64,000 nucleotides of DNA from contig CAVLCC010000001.1 in the NCBI GenBank assembly GCA_963661535.1, forward strand, positions 10,534 to 74,533, read 5' to 3'. Made by a program: the position numbers and the translations under genes. The DNA is from CAVLCC01 sp963661535. Its GTDB lineage: Bacteria > Actinomycetota > Coriobacteriia > Coriobacteriales > CADBOM01. The notes under the pieces were generated by a model, which saw only the letters and a program-made list of their open reading frames with translations, was not told where the DNA came from and did not search any database. Of the stretch, positions 62,626-64,000 are shown piece by piece; positions within the stretch are counted from its first letter, which is position 1; every line of letters begins with the position of its first letter.

Positions 62626-64000
62626 TTAGATCCTAGCCATGTCTTCTTTTTTCATGCCTATGCGTTCAATTACAGCATCGAGCTTAGCTCTTGTATCTGC
62701 AGGGAGCTCTGGTGTTACATTGTTCTCAAGCAGATAATCGATTCTTGCATGAATTGAATCCATAAGCTCATCAGTTGGATTTCCCTTAGCATTTTGGTGC
62801 AATGAAACTTGTGGGTTCCACGGATCAATCCTGCATCGCTCTGCTGTATGGTCAGTGGTGAGAAATGACTCGCCATCTTCGATAACTTCTTGAATCACGT
62901 CAAATGCAAGCGCGTCTTCATCGCATGGCATGTCCGAGAAGTAATATTTCATGCGTGTGTATGTCTCAATATCGAGTATGAACTTTTCGATGCTCACATA
63001 TAAAAACGACTGCAAAGAGCCAGTTGCATGCATCATTAGGTTTGCTTTTTCGGAGAATGCCTCAAAGAAGTTAATTCCACTCTCAACGCCAGCCTGAGCA
63101 TTTAGACCAGCAGCGTCTGACATTCCTCCGCCGCTTCTGCATGGTAGTCCGTATTTTTTGGCTAGATATGAGCCGTATTTTGCCTCCATATTAAAGCCTG
63201 GGCAGCAGTTTGATACAGCCATGTTAGACATATCAGAAACCGTGCCTGCATATGTATAAATTAGTGGGGTGTGCGGACGAACTAGCTGCGCATATACGTT
63301 TAGTCCCAGAACCTCAGCATTTGCAACCGAGATGTTTCCAGCTAGCGAAATTGGGCCTGTGGTTCCTGCCATAGGTGCTGGGCCTATTGCTATTGGTTGA
63401 CCTTTAAGTGCGCTGACCTTGACGGTCTCACTTGCATTTTGAGGAACGCCAAGTGGTGCAATTGGGGAGATAAGATTGATTGTGCATGGGAAATCGGTGA
63501 TGTCTTTGCCAAACACTACCTCAACCATTTCAAAAATGTTTTCGCATACTTTGCCGTCGCCGCATACTGAGAATAGTGCTTTATCCGAACGGCACATTGT
63601 TGTATACATCATAATCTCTGCAGAAATTGCAGCGTCTATATCATCTGGTTGAACTAGGATTCCACCGTTGATTGAGAACTCCTCACTTGCTTGAACAATG
63701 TCTGCAAGCTTGATGAAGTCATCTAGCTTACCATTGCGAACTGTTCCGTCAGCCTCCACAATAAATGGACTGCCATAACCTGGAGTCATGTAGAGGTCTT
63801 CCATGTTCATATTTACATCATATTTAGGATTGCGCGCATGAATGGTAAACTCTTTAGTTGTAACATCTAGCGCATCCATTACCTGTTTCTCAGTAAAAAA
63901 TGCCCTGCTACCTTCAACTTTTATTCCTTTGCTTGCTAGGAATTCAAGAGCGCTAGCATCGTCAAAGTGCAAGCCTACCTCTTCTAGTAACCTTAACGAG
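62626..64000 (-). CDS. Trimethylamine methyltransferase (MttB) family protein, N-terminus off window
   Basis: The frame is open to the right edge (reading SLRLLEEVGLHFDDASALEF), so the true start lies outside and about 457 residues are visible. MttB-superfamily motifs: INGGILVQPDD, NLISPIAPLG, PIAIGPAPMAGTTGPISLAG, SGGGMSDAAGLNAQAG. No in-frame TAG is present in the visible part, so it is a non-pyrrolysine member. Such enzymes move a methyl group from quaternary amines (glycine betaine, carnitine, proline betaine and similar) to a corrinoid protein. It is followed by an MFS carrier; no corrinoid protein gene is in the window. Confidence 0.92.
   Translation of the reverse strand, partial: SLRLLEEVGLHFDDASALEFLASKGIKVEGSRAFFTEKQVMDALDVTTKEFTIHARNPKYDVNMNMEDLYMTPGYGSPFIVEADGTVRNGKLDDFIKLADIVQASEEFSINGGILVQPDDIDAAISAEIMMYTTMCRSDKALFSVCGDGKVCENIFEMVEVVFGKDITDFPCTINLISPIAPLGVPQNASETVKVSALKGQPIAIGPAPMAGTTGPISLAGNISVANAEVLGLNVYAQLVRPHTPLIYTYAGTVSDMSNMAVSNCCPGFNMEAKYGSYLAKKYGLPCRSGGGMSDAAGLNAQAGVESGINFFEAFSEKANLMMHATGSLQSFLYVSIEKFILDIETYTRMKYYFSDMPCDEDALAFDVIQEVIEDGESFLTTDHTAERCRIDPWNPQVSLHQNAKGNPTDELMDSIHARIDYLLENNVTPELPADTRAKLDAVIERIGMKKEDMARI

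Noticed and set aside
1..64000. CRISPR array, tRNA or rRNA genes, insertion sequences
   Set aside because: No regularly spaced short repeats with unique spacers, no cloverleaf or rRNA segments and no transposase-like coding were seen on reading the window; a tRNAscan-SE or ISfinder search was not possible.

Overview
The window is about 64 kb of fairly low-GC DNA (roughly 40-45% by eye) from an anaerobic Gram-positive bacterium, most likely an actinobacterium of the class Coriobacteriia (Eggerthellaceae-like). The grounds are two very large surface proteins that each end in three cell-wall-binding repeats (CWB2), a hydrogenase maturation set (hypF-C-D-E), a hybrid-cluster protein with a divergent Crp/Fnr regulator, a corrinoid-type MttB methyltransferase, NAD-dependent ligase, and two-T ECF transporter genes. 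The lineage is an inference. A run of ten N at 33368-33377 shows the window comes from a scaffolded draft assembly.

Layout. Positions 1-21.6 kb hold a surface-protein locus on the minus strand: a BspA-like leucine-rich-repeat protein cut by the window edge and frameshifted at a G8 tract, a 2.56-kaa protein with a PQQ-type propeller and eight Ig-like repeats, and a 3,995-aa protein with a near-perfect 2.9-kb internal duplication. The largest gene has a long leader containing a convincing cobalamin riboswitch followed by an intrinsic terminator. Positions 22.4-24.3 kb hold an amidohydrolase and an arylamine N-acetyltransferase. Positions 24.4-32.7 kb hold a minus-strand operon: EcfT, a double-ATPase EcfA, an S component, a second EcfT, a membrane-anchored FecR-like/DUF4430 (transcobalamin-like) protein, then ligA.

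Positions 33-34.3 kb hold an orphan AAA ATPase (DUF4143 type) split by the N gap. Positions 34.6-41.7 kb hold a small unknown gene, hypF, hypC, hypD, hypE and a TrpB2-type tryptophan synthase beta chain. Positions 41.9-46.5 kb hold hemW, a tRNA-dihydrouridine synthase and lepA in tight minus-strand order. Positions 46.6-48.8 kb hold a RelE-type toxin-antitoxin pair and a second orphan ATPase (DUF234 type) behind a perfect 16-bp-arm palindrome. Positions 48.8-53.4 kb hold a VWA/metallopeptidase-like protein with its MoxR ATPase and a Bcr/CflA-type exporter. Positions 53.8-56.7 kb form an AT-rich accessory module: XRE regulator, DUF4417 protein, ParB-fold protein, SMI1/KNR4 protein and the RNA 2'-phosphotransferase KptA. 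Positions 56.8-64 kb hold a CNNM/CorC protein, hcp with its regulator, an MFS carrier and a truncated MttB gene.

The main biological reading is corrinoid acquisition and use. A B12-responsive RNA lies in front of a giant wall-bound protein whose repeated units resemble transcobalamin-like DUF4430 domains. A second DUF4430 protein sits in an ECF importer operon, and a corrinoid-dependent methyltransferase family member lies further along. I infer a surface-capture plus ECF-import system for B12-like cofactors. The second candidate system is the 53.8-56.7 kb module, which looks like an orphan polymorphic-toxin-type effector and immunity pair joined to an NAD-dependent RNA-end enzyme.
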